DNA from: Reticulitermes speratus
Lineage: Eukaryota > Arthropoda > Insecta > Blattodea > Rhinotermitidae
DNA length: 64,000 nt
Reading direction: 5' to 3'
Assembly (NCBI GenBank): GCA_021186555.1
Contig: JAJKFL010000003.1
Span: forward strand, 37,808,908 to 37,872,907
The position numbers and the translations under genes are program-made. Of this stretch, positions 23,288-34,900 are shown piece after piece; position 1 is the first letter of the stretch, and each line of letters begins with the position of its first letter. The notes below the pieces were generated by a model. It was not told where the DNA came from, made no database searches, and saw nothing but the letters and a program-made list of their open reading frames with translations.

Positions 23288-24770
23288 CTCCCCTTCCAAT
23301 TCGTGTTTTGAACACATGTCGTAAGCTAACGAATAATCAGTTTTAAAGAACTGCGATCTACTCCTGTCAGTTATCTAAGTTGTGCTTCCCAGTGGCAAAT
23401 GTGTGTAGCCCGTAAGAGGTAGGGTTGTAGCAAGTAAGCGACTGATCCTTTTAAATGTTTAATTGCCGATTATTTGCATTTCCAAATTAAGCGGTTACCT
23501 TCTTTTTGTCACGACCTGAGGTTCATACCACGGGCGGCGGCTGTAGAGTCGGTCAGAGGATCTGCTTAGGAAGTCTGACTACATCATAACGAAATGCCAA
23601 CCAGTATCAGATGCTGTCCTTCATTAATAATGGAGGTAGTGCGTAGGACTACCAGCCCGGCCAGAGACAGAGCAAAGTTACGGGACTAAACAGTGAACGC
23701 ATTATAAAGTGACCAGTGTCGTACTAGGGCTAGGTATAGTGTTCATGAAGTAATTAGTTAATTAGTCAAGTAAGTAATTTAGCAGTTAAAATACTCGACA
23801 TTACAATATTTTTTGCCTAACCTTAGAATTTATGAAATAGGCTAAAACTTAAATATTATGTACAGTACCTGTTATTGTCGTGTTGATTCTTATTCTTCTT
23901 CTTTACTATACATCTAAATTGTTTAGCATCAAAATTGCCCCGGAGGATAAGTAAAGTTGAGTCAAATGTGAAGCTAATTACTCGAATCAATTCAGTCCTG
24001 AGGTCCAGAATATACAGAATTTCTACGCCTACACACTCCCACGCTCCTTCGTGTCGAGGTGCTGGGGCATGTAAGTCATACGCAGGAGTGCGTGAACACA
24101 CCCAAACGTACACACACACGCACACACACAAAGTGTTCTCTCCTTTCATGTTTTTACATTGAAATTCTATACGCATTTTTCATCTCTCACACGCATGCCA
24201 CATACCTCACACATGTCGTATTTCTTGATTCAATCGCCGTTATATATCTAGTTAAGGAATATAAACTATAAAACAGTCGTTATCAATATTAACAATTATT
24301 AATTGCACATTTTAGAGGGAAGAATTCGTGTATAATGACTCCACTTGGAGAAGTGGAATGTCCGTTCCGCTAGTCACCTCCTGGTCCAGCAATGAAGGCG
24401 GTATAGCTATGCTGAACCAACACACTCTTCAAAGCCGGAAAAGACTTGGGTCCGGCCAAGCCTATACCGAGGCGAAACGAATTGTGAGCCCAATTTACAC
24501 TTTTATCGAGGGGCGTGAAGAAAACTTCTTGCTTGTACCGTTGAAGAGTGAAGAGGTGGGGTTCCCCATCTCCTCAAACAACAACACAATCAGTGAGGCG
24601 GTTCAAATCGCACGCTTGCCAACAAATGCACATCTCTCTTCATATAGTACTTGCGGTATTGATTATAGTGTGCGTTGTGCTTTGCTGGAGAACGTGGTAA
24701 GACCGAACAACATAGCACGCTTACTGCAGTGTTGGAAGCACAGAAAGTTGAGGTTTGAAGTTGTCACGGT
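23288..24770. other. Stretch with an unrecognised 151-codon frame
   Basis: An imperfect (CA)n lies at about 24107-24131. A frame at 24328-24783 (+) has no recognisable domain and its last part enters the foldback element that follows. I treat it as unproven. Confidence 0.4.
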
Positions 24771-24912
24771 TTCTGGGTTGTGACGTCGTGCAAACTAGTA
24801 GAAACGTACCGACGTTTCAGAGGAACTTGCTGTTCGTTATGACAGGACATGGTGACAAGTTCCTCTGAAAGCTCTATGCACTTCTACCAGAACAGACGGC
24901 ATCACAGCTCAG
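24771..24912. mobile_element. Foldback/MITE-like element, copy 3
   Basis: The left arm is 24780-24829 (GTGACGTCGTGCAAACTAGT ... TTTCAGAGGAACTTG). The reverse complement of the right arm 24855-24905 reads GTGATGCCGTCTGTTCTGGT ... TTTCAGAGGAACTTG. The innermost 15 bases of the arms are identical and the divergence lies towards the outside. Confidence 0.8.
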
Positions 24913-26590
24913 ACAACAGCACTCTTCCGAAAGAGAAAATTTACAAAACAGAGGTTAGGAAAGAAATTATGGATATCTTGAAAAGGAAATCTGTAGCAAC
25001 GTTCCAGACAAGAAATGGACAAGCAGACTTGCATGAACATGGTGACAAATTCTGAGAATTCAGTTAGCGTATTAATGTGTTCCCTTTATCGTGACCCTTT
25101 ATCGCATCCTTCAATTAATGAACCGTAGCAAAAGTATCAAACATTTTTAATGTGCTGAGTGTGACCTTTCTTAGATGTTGATAGAAATTTGGCTTTCAAT
25201 CTCCATTTCTGAACGTAGAGAAAACATTTATAAAATGTATACCAAGATGTTATTTCATTGTCTAATATAAATACAGACTGTCCTCTGTCGTCTAATCGCG
25301 ATGAATTAGAAAAGTATTGGTGCGAAATTTGAGGTTCCCACAGCGTTGTTTTTTCGCTGGTTGGTAGGTTTGAAGACCTGAAACCTGCCAACCAGAGAAA
25401 TATCCCGTAAGACCAGCATCCTGAAAGTAAGCATTAATATTTGCTGTACCTAGACGTACGTGTACATTTTTGTAGTGCGGTAGTTGCGAGAAGAAAATGT
25501 TGAAAAGCAGTGTCCTAAAGAAACAAGACGTCTGTACTACTTCTCTTTATCGTGAGAAACTATGGATAAATTAAGTATAAAGAAACAGTAGGATTAATAT
25601 AAAACGCTGGTGATTGTGGCTGTCAGCTTAAAAATAAACCGAGACAAAAATGTTGGCTGAGAAGGGACGCAAAGCTGTTTTCTCCAAAACTTCTGTGGAA
25701 ATAGAGGAAGTTATTGCTACCATGGCCTGCAAAAATGATGTAGGAAATTTCATTCCACAACTGGTCACGTTCATAGCGAAAAAAAAATATATAATATATT
25801 TCAGAATTTGCAGACGGTTTTCCAAATTTTTCTTTAGGAAGTATGACTGACTCCAGGTGGATAAAGGAAAAAAAGGCCGTTCGGTTTACTTTCAGGCACA
25901 CAGAATAGCAAGATTCTCTCTTACATGGCAATGGCTCCCATAGGAGCTTACCAGATGTAGGATTTTGTAAAAAAAAAAAAAATTCACGAGCTATGTCTGC
26001 CAATTTCTTATCATACACAGACTCAGCCTCTGGACAAGCCCTTCTTCAAGCCCCTAAGTTCACATTATGACAACGAGAGCAATCCGTTGATGCTGAAAAG
26101 AAATGAAGAAAACATGAACCACTGAGGACAGCAGATTTAAATAGAAATCGGAAAGAAATCGTATTGTCGTTCCTTCAGGGTCAAAGATGTACATTCTCAA
26201 TATAAGAATGAATATAGTTACACCTTCTGTGGATTCTACCTGTTAAACACTGTGACCCTGTTTCAGAAATATCGGCTGATAAGGTACAATGCCAAAGGAA
26301 AGGAAGTTAATGGTACAATGGGAGGGGTGTGCGCAGGAAAAGGAAACGTGTAATTTGTCTAAGATGTACTAACAAGAAATGTAGCAGAATAAGTATATGC
26401 GTGATATTTGTAAGTTTCCGAAATTTTACACTGATATGTGGCTCAAATATAGCCTACAGGGAAAATAAAACTAATGTATTCACCCTATTCTTCCTTTCGG
26501 ATAGTCCGATTCATCCAAGTGGCTTAGGGTGAATCGGGTCATGGAGCGGTGTACTTTAAACAGGCCTTACTCAAAAGTGTTGTGTTATAG
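24913..26590. other. AT-rich stretch with one hairpin
   Basis: It contains the hairpin at 25357-25395, preceded by GCGAAATTTGAGGTTCCCAC, the flank motif seen near foldback copies. A 131-codon minus-strand frame (25623-26018) is AT-rich and unrecognised. Confidence 0.45.
25357..25395. repeat. Hairpin with 15-bp arms
   Basis: CTGGTTGGTAGGTTT pairs with AAACCTGCCAACCAG with one mismatch around a 9-base loop. It is likely the core of a decayed foldback element. Confidence 0.8.
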
Positions 26591-26768
26591 TTAATTATTT
26601 ATTCCAACAAATGCACTACACTATTTTAGTATTTACTTATCCGTACATATGTTTCGGCATACCATTAGTTAGGGTGCCATCTTTCAGGGGGCACTAAAAG
26701 TGCCGAAACATATGCAGGGATAAGAAAATACTAAAATATGTAATGCATTTGTTGGAATGAATAATTAA
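26591..26768. mobile_element. Palindromic CGAAACATATG-type element
   Basis: Arms at about 26591-26665 and 26700-26768 pair over some 70 bases. The left arm has TTAATTATTTATTCCAACAA, TTTAGTATTTACTTATCC and ACATATGTTTCGGC; the right arm mirrors them with scattered mismatches. The shared core ACATATGTTTCGG is also found at 40312. Confidence 0.85.
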
Positions 26769-27457
26769 TTAATTACGAAATGCACGGTTTATATACGATA
26801 AATGTTGTGTTTAGGTTTAGAGTAACTAATTATATGAAGGTGTAACTAAGGACCGAGTGGAAGGACTGTGTACAATATCTGAAAGTAAATATTACACAGT
26901 ACGCTACAGTTTGACATTAAAATTTTTTTTTATCAACACACCCTATTTTTAAGGTTATATACTAGGAGGTCACGCTCACATAAAACAGTATAAAAATATA
27001 AGATTTGAGGTTCTCACGGCGGTAACGTATATTCGTATCTTATGGGAAGTGGCGGTGGATAAGTACCTACTAACCAATTGACAAAACGTCATATCGTAAA
27101 TGTCTTCAACCTACGAAATCGTGGACTTGCGGAACTGATCATTAGGTTGTACTGTAGGAGACTACGATAAAAGGTCTTAAAGGTGGCATGCATCACAATG
27201 CTATCGGACCTTAATTTCTTGAAATGTAATTTTTATCTCTTAACAACTTTCCCACATATTTAAATTAAGGTGTGAAGGCTTCATTGTGTCTTTTTTAATA
27301 AGATTTTGATCTGCATTCCATTTTAAGGACACCGATATATACTTTATTTCCTCTTCGTTTTATTTCTAAGGCAATGTCCGTAATAACGTCCTAACAGATA
27401 TCCTGTTCCACTTCCCCAACGTTTTAAGTGCACATGAAAATAACAAAGAGAGTAAAT
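26769..27457. other. AT-rich stretch, nothing recognised
   Basis: AGATTTGAGGTTCTCACGGC near 27001 matches the flank motif of foldback copies, but no arms follow. Confidence 0.45.
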
Positions 27458-27768
27458 GTGACTACCGGCCAGTGCCATGGCTCAGGCGGTTAGTTGCCGG
27501 CCTCCCATCGCAGAGGCCCGGGTTCGATCCCGGGTCAGTCTATGTGGGTTTTGTGGTGGACAAAGTGGCACTGGGACAGGTTCCTGAGTACTTCGGTTTT
27601 CCCCTGTCAATTTCATTCCACCATTGCTCCATTACTTGGAAAAATAAAAAAACTGATCACCTTCCTTTCATCTTCATCACAGGGTTGCACAATAAGCCTT
27701 AAGGCTGCGGTGCGTCCGTAGCATCTGCTGCGGGGCCCTTCTCCACCAAAAAAAAAAAAAAGTGACTA
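27458..27768 (+). mobile_element. SINE family A with target-site duplication
   Basis: The full-length element (about 27465-27761) has A box TGGCTCAGGCGG and B box GGTTCGATCCC. Its body has GACAAAGTGGCACTGGGACA, CCTGTCAATTTCATTCC, CATCACAGGGTTGCACAATA and GCTGCGGGGCCCTTC, and it ends in poly-A. The direct repeat GTGACTA lies at 27458-27464 and 27762-27768. Best preserved A copy in the window. Confidence 0.95.
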
Positions 27769-28937
27769 AGTATGCAATGAATTGCACCCCTTTAAATCAC
27801 GAAAGTTACTTTCCTTATGTAAGCAAAGTAAAGCACTCTTACACAAGTCACATAATTGCCCTCAATACATTAAACTTTCTCTTTCAAAAGACTTAGCTAG
27901 CCTGAGTGTTGTACTGAAAGCTACTGGACTGTTAACACACAGTTGTGTCCATGGTTAGTTTTGTTTCTGACAGACCACGGAGTAAGGCCATATATAGTTT
28001 ATGATGACAGTGAAATATGATACAGCATGAGTCAACAAATCGCAGTTCACCAACCATTTTGAACATAACCTTTTTCATAATGTGAAGCGTTACGAAGAGA
28101 GAAATACTAAATGGAGTACACGAAACTTCGAAAGAACGTTTTTGTTACCACCTTTCCAAAACGTATTACTAAAATATTAATGTATGCATTTAACGTCACT
28201 CTCCATCATTCCTTAAAAGGATGTCAACTGCTATATTCAAGCTTCCTGTCAACTGAAGCCTGCACGATACATGCAGCCTTAATACTCAGTAGTCTTTAGT
28301 TGTTGTTTGTTTTTCTGTTTGTCAGTTTGTCAGTTTGTCCGTGACTATTATTTGTGTCCTACCATTAATAACTTTCCGATAGACTTTCTTTAATTTCAAT
28401 TCCACAAAATGTAATTTAGCTGAAATAATACATTCTCTAACATGACTGCACAAATTGTTCTGTATTAAGTGACATTTATTAGATTACAATCAATAACCTT
28501 ATAAATACCGTAGCATACAAATTCCATGATACAAGGAGACAAATAAACTTTTGACATACATCGATAATTAATATTCTTTAAATTTTCATGTGAAAAACTT
28601 TTATTTCTTGCTTGTTACAGAACATCTAAATTCTTTATTACAAAAATGCAAATTAGAAGTTAAAAAAAACAAGACGTGATTTTTTTGTAAGCAATGTTTT
28701 CGTGTAGCACGAGGAAAGCTACAGAGTGGCAATTTTCACTGAACAGAGGTAAGGCACTAACATTTCCCTCCGAAACGCAAGAGCCTTGGAGAAGAACTAG
28801 AGGACAGTTATTTACTAACTGATAATCCATAAGTCCGTGACGTCGATCCATTTATTTCACTGTCATTATTGAAGTTAGGTGTTGATCATTATCTGAGGAA
28901 GGGGGGGTCAGAACATAAATTTAAAATGCGTATCGAG
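27769..28937. other. AT-rich stretch, nothing recognised
   Basis: No repeat or gene was recognised. Short GTCAGTTT tandem words lie near 28320-28340. Confidence 0.5.
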
Positions 28938-29100
28938 TTCGGGTCCAGTTATAACGACATCGGTTTATACGACATCTCGTCCATAGCATCATATATTCTG
29001 TGTTACGAATGAATTAGTCACTGTTAACCATAACGTTACAGTACTCGGTTAGAACAACACTAGTTTATAACGACACAAAATATTCACTCATTTTCATGTA
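28938..29100. mobile_element. Second copy of the 18431 MITE, inverted
   Basis: GAGTTCGGGTCCAGTTATAA, CGACATCGGTTTATACGACA, ACACTAGTTTATAACGAC and AAATATTCACTCATTTTCAT are the reverse complement of blocks in the 18431 copy. The end corresponding to CAGTCGAAC is lost. Confidence 0.8.
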
Positions 29101-30095
29101 TTATTTATGTGTTGTGGTTGTTAGGTACAGGCACCATGATCTCATCTCGGGATAAAGTGTCATTTATTTACCAAATTCACTTTACAAGCAATTATTGATA
29201 CTTTACACCCATGGCCCTTTTCCTGCAAGGAACAGCTACACATAGTCCACGGTGCAGAGACTTACCCGGCATGTTAGCTGGTATTCAATACAATAAAAAA
29301 AATTTTTTTTATTGAATTCGAATTCTCTTCACTGTATCCTCAGACACTTTCCAGTAGACTGTGTAATCTAGCCAGTCTCCTTACGCCCAGTTTTCCTAAC
29401 ATTTATTTAACATTATTTTCTTTTATAAGCCCAGATCTTCCAAGTTGTCTCTTTTAACAGATTTTCCATCTAAAATTGTTTAGGCTATATACGTCCAGTG
29501 TATTTTCCGTGCCTGCTACATGTTTCTTTTGTCTTATCCTTCATTATTTTGTCAGTCTAAGAATACTGGATAATAATAGGTACACAAAATTATGCCTTAT
29601 AACTGACCTTCTACCTTTTCACCAGTATTCAGTAACATTAATATTGCACAAGTTGGAATTATAATGCACGGAATGGAAAGTATAAAATTTTCACCTGTTG
29701 AAAGAGGAAGCACTAGATCGCACTCTGTGGAGAACTCACTTTTGAAGGGGCTATGGACCTGTCGAAAACAGACAATAGAAGAAATGAACTTTATACAGCA
29801 GACCGAGGTGGTTTGTGTAAAGTAACAGGTGGCATTTTAATTGCGTTAGTAACGTTTATATTCTTACTACCAAACTGGAGTGTTGTACACATAATTACTA
29901 TTCTATGGAAATAATATCCTCATGCATAACAGTAGAACGATTGAGGAATGCAAATCTAAAGTTTACTTGTTTTGTATGGGTATGAAGCTTCGCTTTTCAC
30001 CCTAAAAGGACACAGGTTTTCGACAGGAGGCTGCAGAGGGAATGATTTTGACTACTTCATGAGGATCTCCAAAACATACAACCTTCACCACATGT
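29101..30095. other. AT-rich stretch with a small palindrome
   Basis: CAATAAAAAAAATTTTTTTT, then ATTG, at 29291-29314 is a perfect 24-base palindrome but is simple A/T sequence. Nothing else recognised. Confidence 0.45.
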
Positions 30096-30099
30096 TATG

Positions 30100-30335
30100 G
30101 AAGTAATAAGGCTCAGTCGGCATACTGACTAGGCTACGGACTGAATGGTCCGTGGTTCGAATCCCGGAACCTAAAGAGATTTTCTCTTCTCCAACACTGG
30201 GTTTCTTTATTTTTTTTGGGTTAAATCAACCACGGCGTGAAATTGACCACTCACCTCCATCTAGTACCGAGGTTAAGAATGAGTGGAGCTATACCTGTAC
30301 TCCCCCTATATACCTTCATGGCGTGGACAGCTACA
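30100..30335 (+). mobile_element. SINE family C2
   Basis: GGCTCAGTCGGCATACTGAC, GGTCCGTGGTTCGAATCCCG (exact B box), GAGATTTTCTCTTCTCC, CATCTAGTACCGAGGTTAAG and CCCCCTATATACCTTCATGG. A LINE relic begins about 20 bases beyond it. Confidence 0.88.
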
Positions 30336-30354
30336 AATATGCCTTTTCTAATAT

Positions 30355-30620
30355 CGTGGAGGATAAGATTTAGCACATACGGAGTTACAATAAATGCATG
30401 CAGAATTGCAGTTCAAAACTTGAAGGGAAGATTAGACTTAGAAGACAGGTATCGGTGATAGGATAATATTAAAGTGGATGCTAAAGGTATAGGTCTATAT
30501 TATGAGGGGTGTGGACTGAATTCATGTGGCCCAGAATGGGTTCAGTTACTTGAACACGGCAATGGATCCCCATGTTTCATAAAAGGCGCAATAAATCTTG
30601 ACCGGCTGAGCAAACTCAAA
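30355..30620 (+). pseudogene. LINE polyprotein C-terminal relic
   Basis: The translation contains LKGRLDLEDRYR, a stop, then DNIKVDAKGIG at about 30462-30494, and GPEWVQLLEHGNGS. These positions parallel the GRPRRRW, DNIKMDL and W-rich segments of the better LINE termini in this window. The copy is strongly diverged and non-functional. Confidence 0.6.
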
Positions 30621-31164
30621 CTTCCTCCGTTAGTTAAATTTCACTTCTATAAACAGTGAACAAACCAGAAATAGCATGCAAAGTAAAAAGACATGAGTAA
30701 ATAATGCCGAGGCCTTTTTCTAATAGTTGTGAACGATTTTTTATCACCCTATGACAGAACTGTGGAAGTCCTGCGTAATGTCACCACAAGGCAACAACAG
30801 CAGCAGCAGCCTCTTGAGGCTGGCAGGCAGATAATATTTCAGGAGGGTGTAGCATGGTCCATGAACGGGCGAGGGAGAGAGAGAGAGAGCATTCCACTGT
30901 ATGTACGTGATGATAAATAAAGCATTCAATGTGGAGGGTGACCCAAATGACCTAGCCACAGTGTAAAGTACGGCCAATGGATGGAGACATTTCTGTACCA
31001 GCCGGTCGGTATTCTGCGGGTCACTGAGAAAACAAAACGCAAATGCAGGCATAGCCGGACAGTTCTTACGCCTTCGCTGTCTTCGTTTGCCTTGACAAAG
31101 ACAAACGTTAAATGTTAATAAAGCGATTGTTGCAACAGCCTTTCAATTATACATCAGCGCAGTG
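30621..31164. other. Unrecognised stretch with short CAG and GA repeats
   Basis: A frame at 30729-30920 (+) encodes six glutamines from (CAA/CAG)n, followed by a (GA)n run at 30880-30892. No domain recognised. Confidence 0.4.
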
Positions 31165-31266
31165 AGACAGTGTGGGATTTGTGGTAGAAAAAGTGGCACT
31201 AGGACAGGCTCATCTCCGAGTATTTCGGTTTTCCTCTGTCAATTCATTGCACCAGTGCTCCATACT
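31165..31266 (+). mobile_element. SINE family A body fragment
   Basis: Only the middle of the element: GTGTGGGATTTGTGGTAGAA, AAAGTGGCACTAGGACAGG, GAGTATTTCGGTTTTCC and CACCAGTGCTCCAT. Head and 3' end are missing. Confidence 0.88.
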
Positions 31267-31319
31267 CTTATGAGGAGAACAATCGGCAAAGCCATGGAAT
31301 CTTCAACACAAAGCAAAGC

Positions 31320-31512
31320 ACAAGATTCTGTTATCCTGGGAAATGAAGCAGCTTCATTTTGTGTTAGATTCCTGACGTTTCGAGGTAATGTATTATCCTC
31401 GTCTTCAAGGGTCGAAACGTCCAAGAAGTTCTTCATTACGTTGCCTCGAATCTTCGGGAACCAAGCACCCAGTGACGGAGCAACATATCCCAGAAGAAAT
31501 AAGTCCTCAAAT
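31320..31512. mobile_element. Foldback/MITE-like element, copy 4
   Basis: TTATCCTGGGAAATGAAGC at the left and CATATCCCAGAAGAAATAAG at the right are the two termini. Inside, CTGACGTTTCGAGGTAATG faces TCTTCAAGGGTCGAAACGTC. The arms are shorter and more diverged than in copies 2 and 3. Confidence 0.6.
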
Positions 31513-31724
31513 AAACGGCCGCAAAAACCTCAAAACTCGCGAAACAAAACCCTTTCGGATATCGGGGAGCATGGAACAGAAAATATTTTCCACATTTTTA
31601 ACCCCACAATAGCATCCCAAGGCTTCAGAGCCTGTGAAATAGTAGTGGAATGACACACATTATACATACATATACACACTACCTTGAATATCGGTTCTGT
31701 TCAAACACGTTTAGAGAAATCTAA

Positions 31725-31983
31725 CCGATCCCGGTGGCCGTGCGACCGAAGGCATAGATATGCGGCCGCTTGATTGCTGGGATCGCGGGTTCGAATCCCG
31801 CTGAGAACATGAATATTCGTCTTGGGTTGTTGTGTGTTGTGTAGGTAGCGGCCTCTGCGACGAGTTGATCACTTGTTCAGAGGAATCCTACCGTGGGTGT
31901 TTCTAATTGTGTGAGATCTAGAAACCTCAACAATGAGGCGGCCTAGGCCTGAGTAGGGCGGTAGCACCACAGAAAAAGAAACT
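31725..31983 (+). mobile_element. SINE family B, full length, diverged
   Basis: CCGATCCCGGTGGCCGTGCG, B box GGTTCGAATCC, CTCTGCGACGAGTTGATCAC, CAGAGGAATCCTACC and AATGAGGCGGCCTAGGCC, with a decayed A tail (AGAAAAAGAAA). The A box is altered after TGGCCGTGCG. Confidence 0.92.
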
Positions 31984-34900
31984 GTTTCCTGTTCTTTCAA
32001 ACTTCAATTAGATGTCGTACTACACTTCTTCGTAAACGAATACCCCTCTTGGAGCAATCAAGATTTACCCTCCTTTAAAGATGATTCATACTTAACAGAA
32101 AGGATGACAACGCGACGACTTCCTATTATAAATTCAAAGTGTTTGTTACATTACATCTTTCGTCTTCAAGGCCGATGAAGATTGACATTTACAATTTGAT
32201 GCTTTCCAAATGCCAACGGCAAAATAAACCTTCTAAAATATGATAAGAAACTCGGATTCATTTCCACATACAGGAAACAATTATTGTTATTATGGAGGGT
32301 ATGGGAATATAATTTACACACACAGTCGGAACTGTTCTGTGTTCTTAACACATGGCTATTCATTACCGATGTTTTGAAGCAAACCTTAAAATAAGGGCTA
32401 ACTGTTTGTAGAGACCGTAACCAAATCTGTACGAGATCAGTGACTGACCGGGGGGGGGGAGTTTGGTGGTAAAGGGATGTTGTCAGATATTTACAGATCT
32501 GGTGTTAGGAATACATAGACCGGTCTCTTCTTAACGTGTTGGAATCAGCCAAATTGAAATGTGATTACTGGCAGCTTTATATTTATGACATAACATGGAC
32601 GGGTCTGGAATTGAAAACTCAGCATGTTTAATCATCAATAATCCAAAACCCTTTCAATGCATATGTTTTTTGTAAATATTAAGAAAAGCAGGCACCTATA
32701 TATCATGGAACCAGCACCGTGATATTGAGGTACAGTGAGTTTCCCACACGCTGGTACACCTGTTAGAGTCAAACAGACGGAGAACTTACGTCGCTAGAAG
32801 GGTAAATCCACAAACGTCTATAAGTTAAAGGCCCCAGCAACATTCTTAATTGTAGTATCAGTCCATGAATCAGAATACTTATTTAAAGAACTCCGCATAG
32901 TTTTGACCAAGTTTCTGTGTTGATTTCATATTGTTAAAAATTTGCATGCAGTATATTCTACATGTATATCTAGTTACAGTTTCTTCCGTTTTAACATAAA
33001 ATACTGAAGCCTACAATTTTCAAACTTACGTCCATATCGTAGCATGTTAAATTCGAGGGAAAGTTTGCTCATTACTACAGAAAACGAACTAAACTCTTTG
33101 CAGTTGTGTATGAATATTAGTCTATCTGAGTATGGAACCAAAATTGGGCTATAGGAAAGTCACTAAGTGGACTAGGCTAATATCATTTTGGACATGTCAA
33201 ATGGAAGTCTTGTCCAGCCTTCCTTGACTGGTTAACCATTTAAAGGGCAGTGGTTCATTATGTGTGCCATCTGCTGTAGCATTAAGAAACCGTGCATTTG
33301 CCACAATGTGTAATTAGGCCTTCTTATTATTTTCACAATAAACAGCTATTATTTCCTCAAATAACAGTTAGTTATTTATAATGGACATAAAGAGTAAGTA
33401 CTGCGTGTTGTAAATAATTGTCGCACGGTATTCGATAGGCCACCTTACATAAGAGTCTGCTATTTTTATTTTGTTTTCTGCTACACTCACTTTCTGTGAT
33501 TCTGCCTTGGAGTGCCGAAGGCCTATATCAAACACGGCACTAAGTTGCATCAAATATAGACCTATCGCAGAAAATCAAAAACATAAATGGACAATTGAAA
33601 TTTAAATTCGAGAATCAATTTCCAATGTTAAACGTTTATAGTTCTTGTACCGTGAAAAGTAATTGGGAGCTCTGGGATTTCTTACCTTCATTTCCCTGAG
33701 TAGTTAATGATGTTATATTTAAATTACATGGCCTTCCTTCAGTACAAAATGCTGTTAAATATGGCATGCCGCTAACAATTTTAGGATATATACAGCGAAA
33801 ACAGAGAAATTATGGGTCTATAAGTTTTTTAAACAGTTGAAAAGTTAAAAGTTAAAAACATAGACATAAAAAATAAGGTGTCAAAATTACAATCAACATT
33901 TTTCTTCTTGCAGTAAACTCAAGAGAAATTTTAATATTCCAGCCGCGCCAGGAAACTTGTCCAGAAGAAAGCAGTTTTCTTCTCTCTCTTTTCGTTTCTA
34001 TTTTTCTCTCGTCTTTTTACCTGCTCCAGCAATGCCATGCTTCCGACTAAGAGAATGAAAAAAAAGATACTTGGAAACATTTGCATTTCAATAAAATGCT
34101 TTTAGAGGTTAACAGATACAGGCATGTTCGAAATAACATACAGCTGAGGTTGGTATTGTTGCTTCCTGCTGTAATTGACTTGCTTCACTTTGTAGCCTCA
34201 TTCATGTGGGACATAAAATAAATGTGCAGCCAACTTGACAAACGTGAAAATTTTATAGCGTAACAAAAATTTTATAAGTTGGTATAAGAGACATCTTTCA
34301 TGTCAGCGTATTCAGGACTACCTTAAATTTTTTCCACTTTTTCTTCAACCCCCTCTATAAAATGACGGAGAAGAATTACCTTTTACAATGGTGGCTTCTT
34401 CAGTCACTCCGATAGGCTTTGTATTGTAAAACAGGTCAGGAATCGTCATTCCGTAAAACGTAATCATTTGTGCCAAATGCTTGTAAACAAAAAAAAAATA
34501 TTATTTCTTTCTTATGTTTCTTGTAGTTGTGAAACATTATGCTTGTGCCTATTTAAATGCGTTCACTGAAACAAATACAGTGTGTTAAAGTGTGTGTGAA
34601 AGAACTCTATCGCCAATGCTGGCACATGACAGTATGGGCTTTTGTGAAGTAACTCAGCAAAAAGTGGAACCTGGAAGCGTGAAATAGTTCTGTGTATTAA
34701 CTATCCCTCCTACCAGCTCCAGTTTTATGTTTGTTGATTTGTTAACCTTATAAAACCAATAATGTACGTACAGTACTAACTTAATTCCTTACTAAAACGA
34801 GGAGCCTCTTTTTAACAAAATTTGGTTAAGTCATTTGAGGCAAGCTACCTCCTCTTTCGTCATTATTACACGACACATACGTACACGAACAAACAGGTAC

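Noticed and set aside
22701..23346. Repetitive proteins of 207, 175 and 165 residues
   Set aside because: All three are phases of the same 32-bp minisatellite and cannot all be genes. No start context or flanking coding sequence supports one of them.
24328..24783. 151-codon forward frame
   Set aside because: No recognisable domain, and the end runs into a foldback element. No splice or expression evidence is visible.
25623..26018. 131-codon minus-strand frame
   Set aside because: Phenylalanine- and tyrosine-rich translation typical of AT-rich non-coding DNA, with no recognisable family.
27472..27545. tRNA gene
   Set aside because: A and B boxes are present, but the head continues into the common SINE A body and ends in poly-A with a target duplication. 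The same applies to the B, C and D heads.
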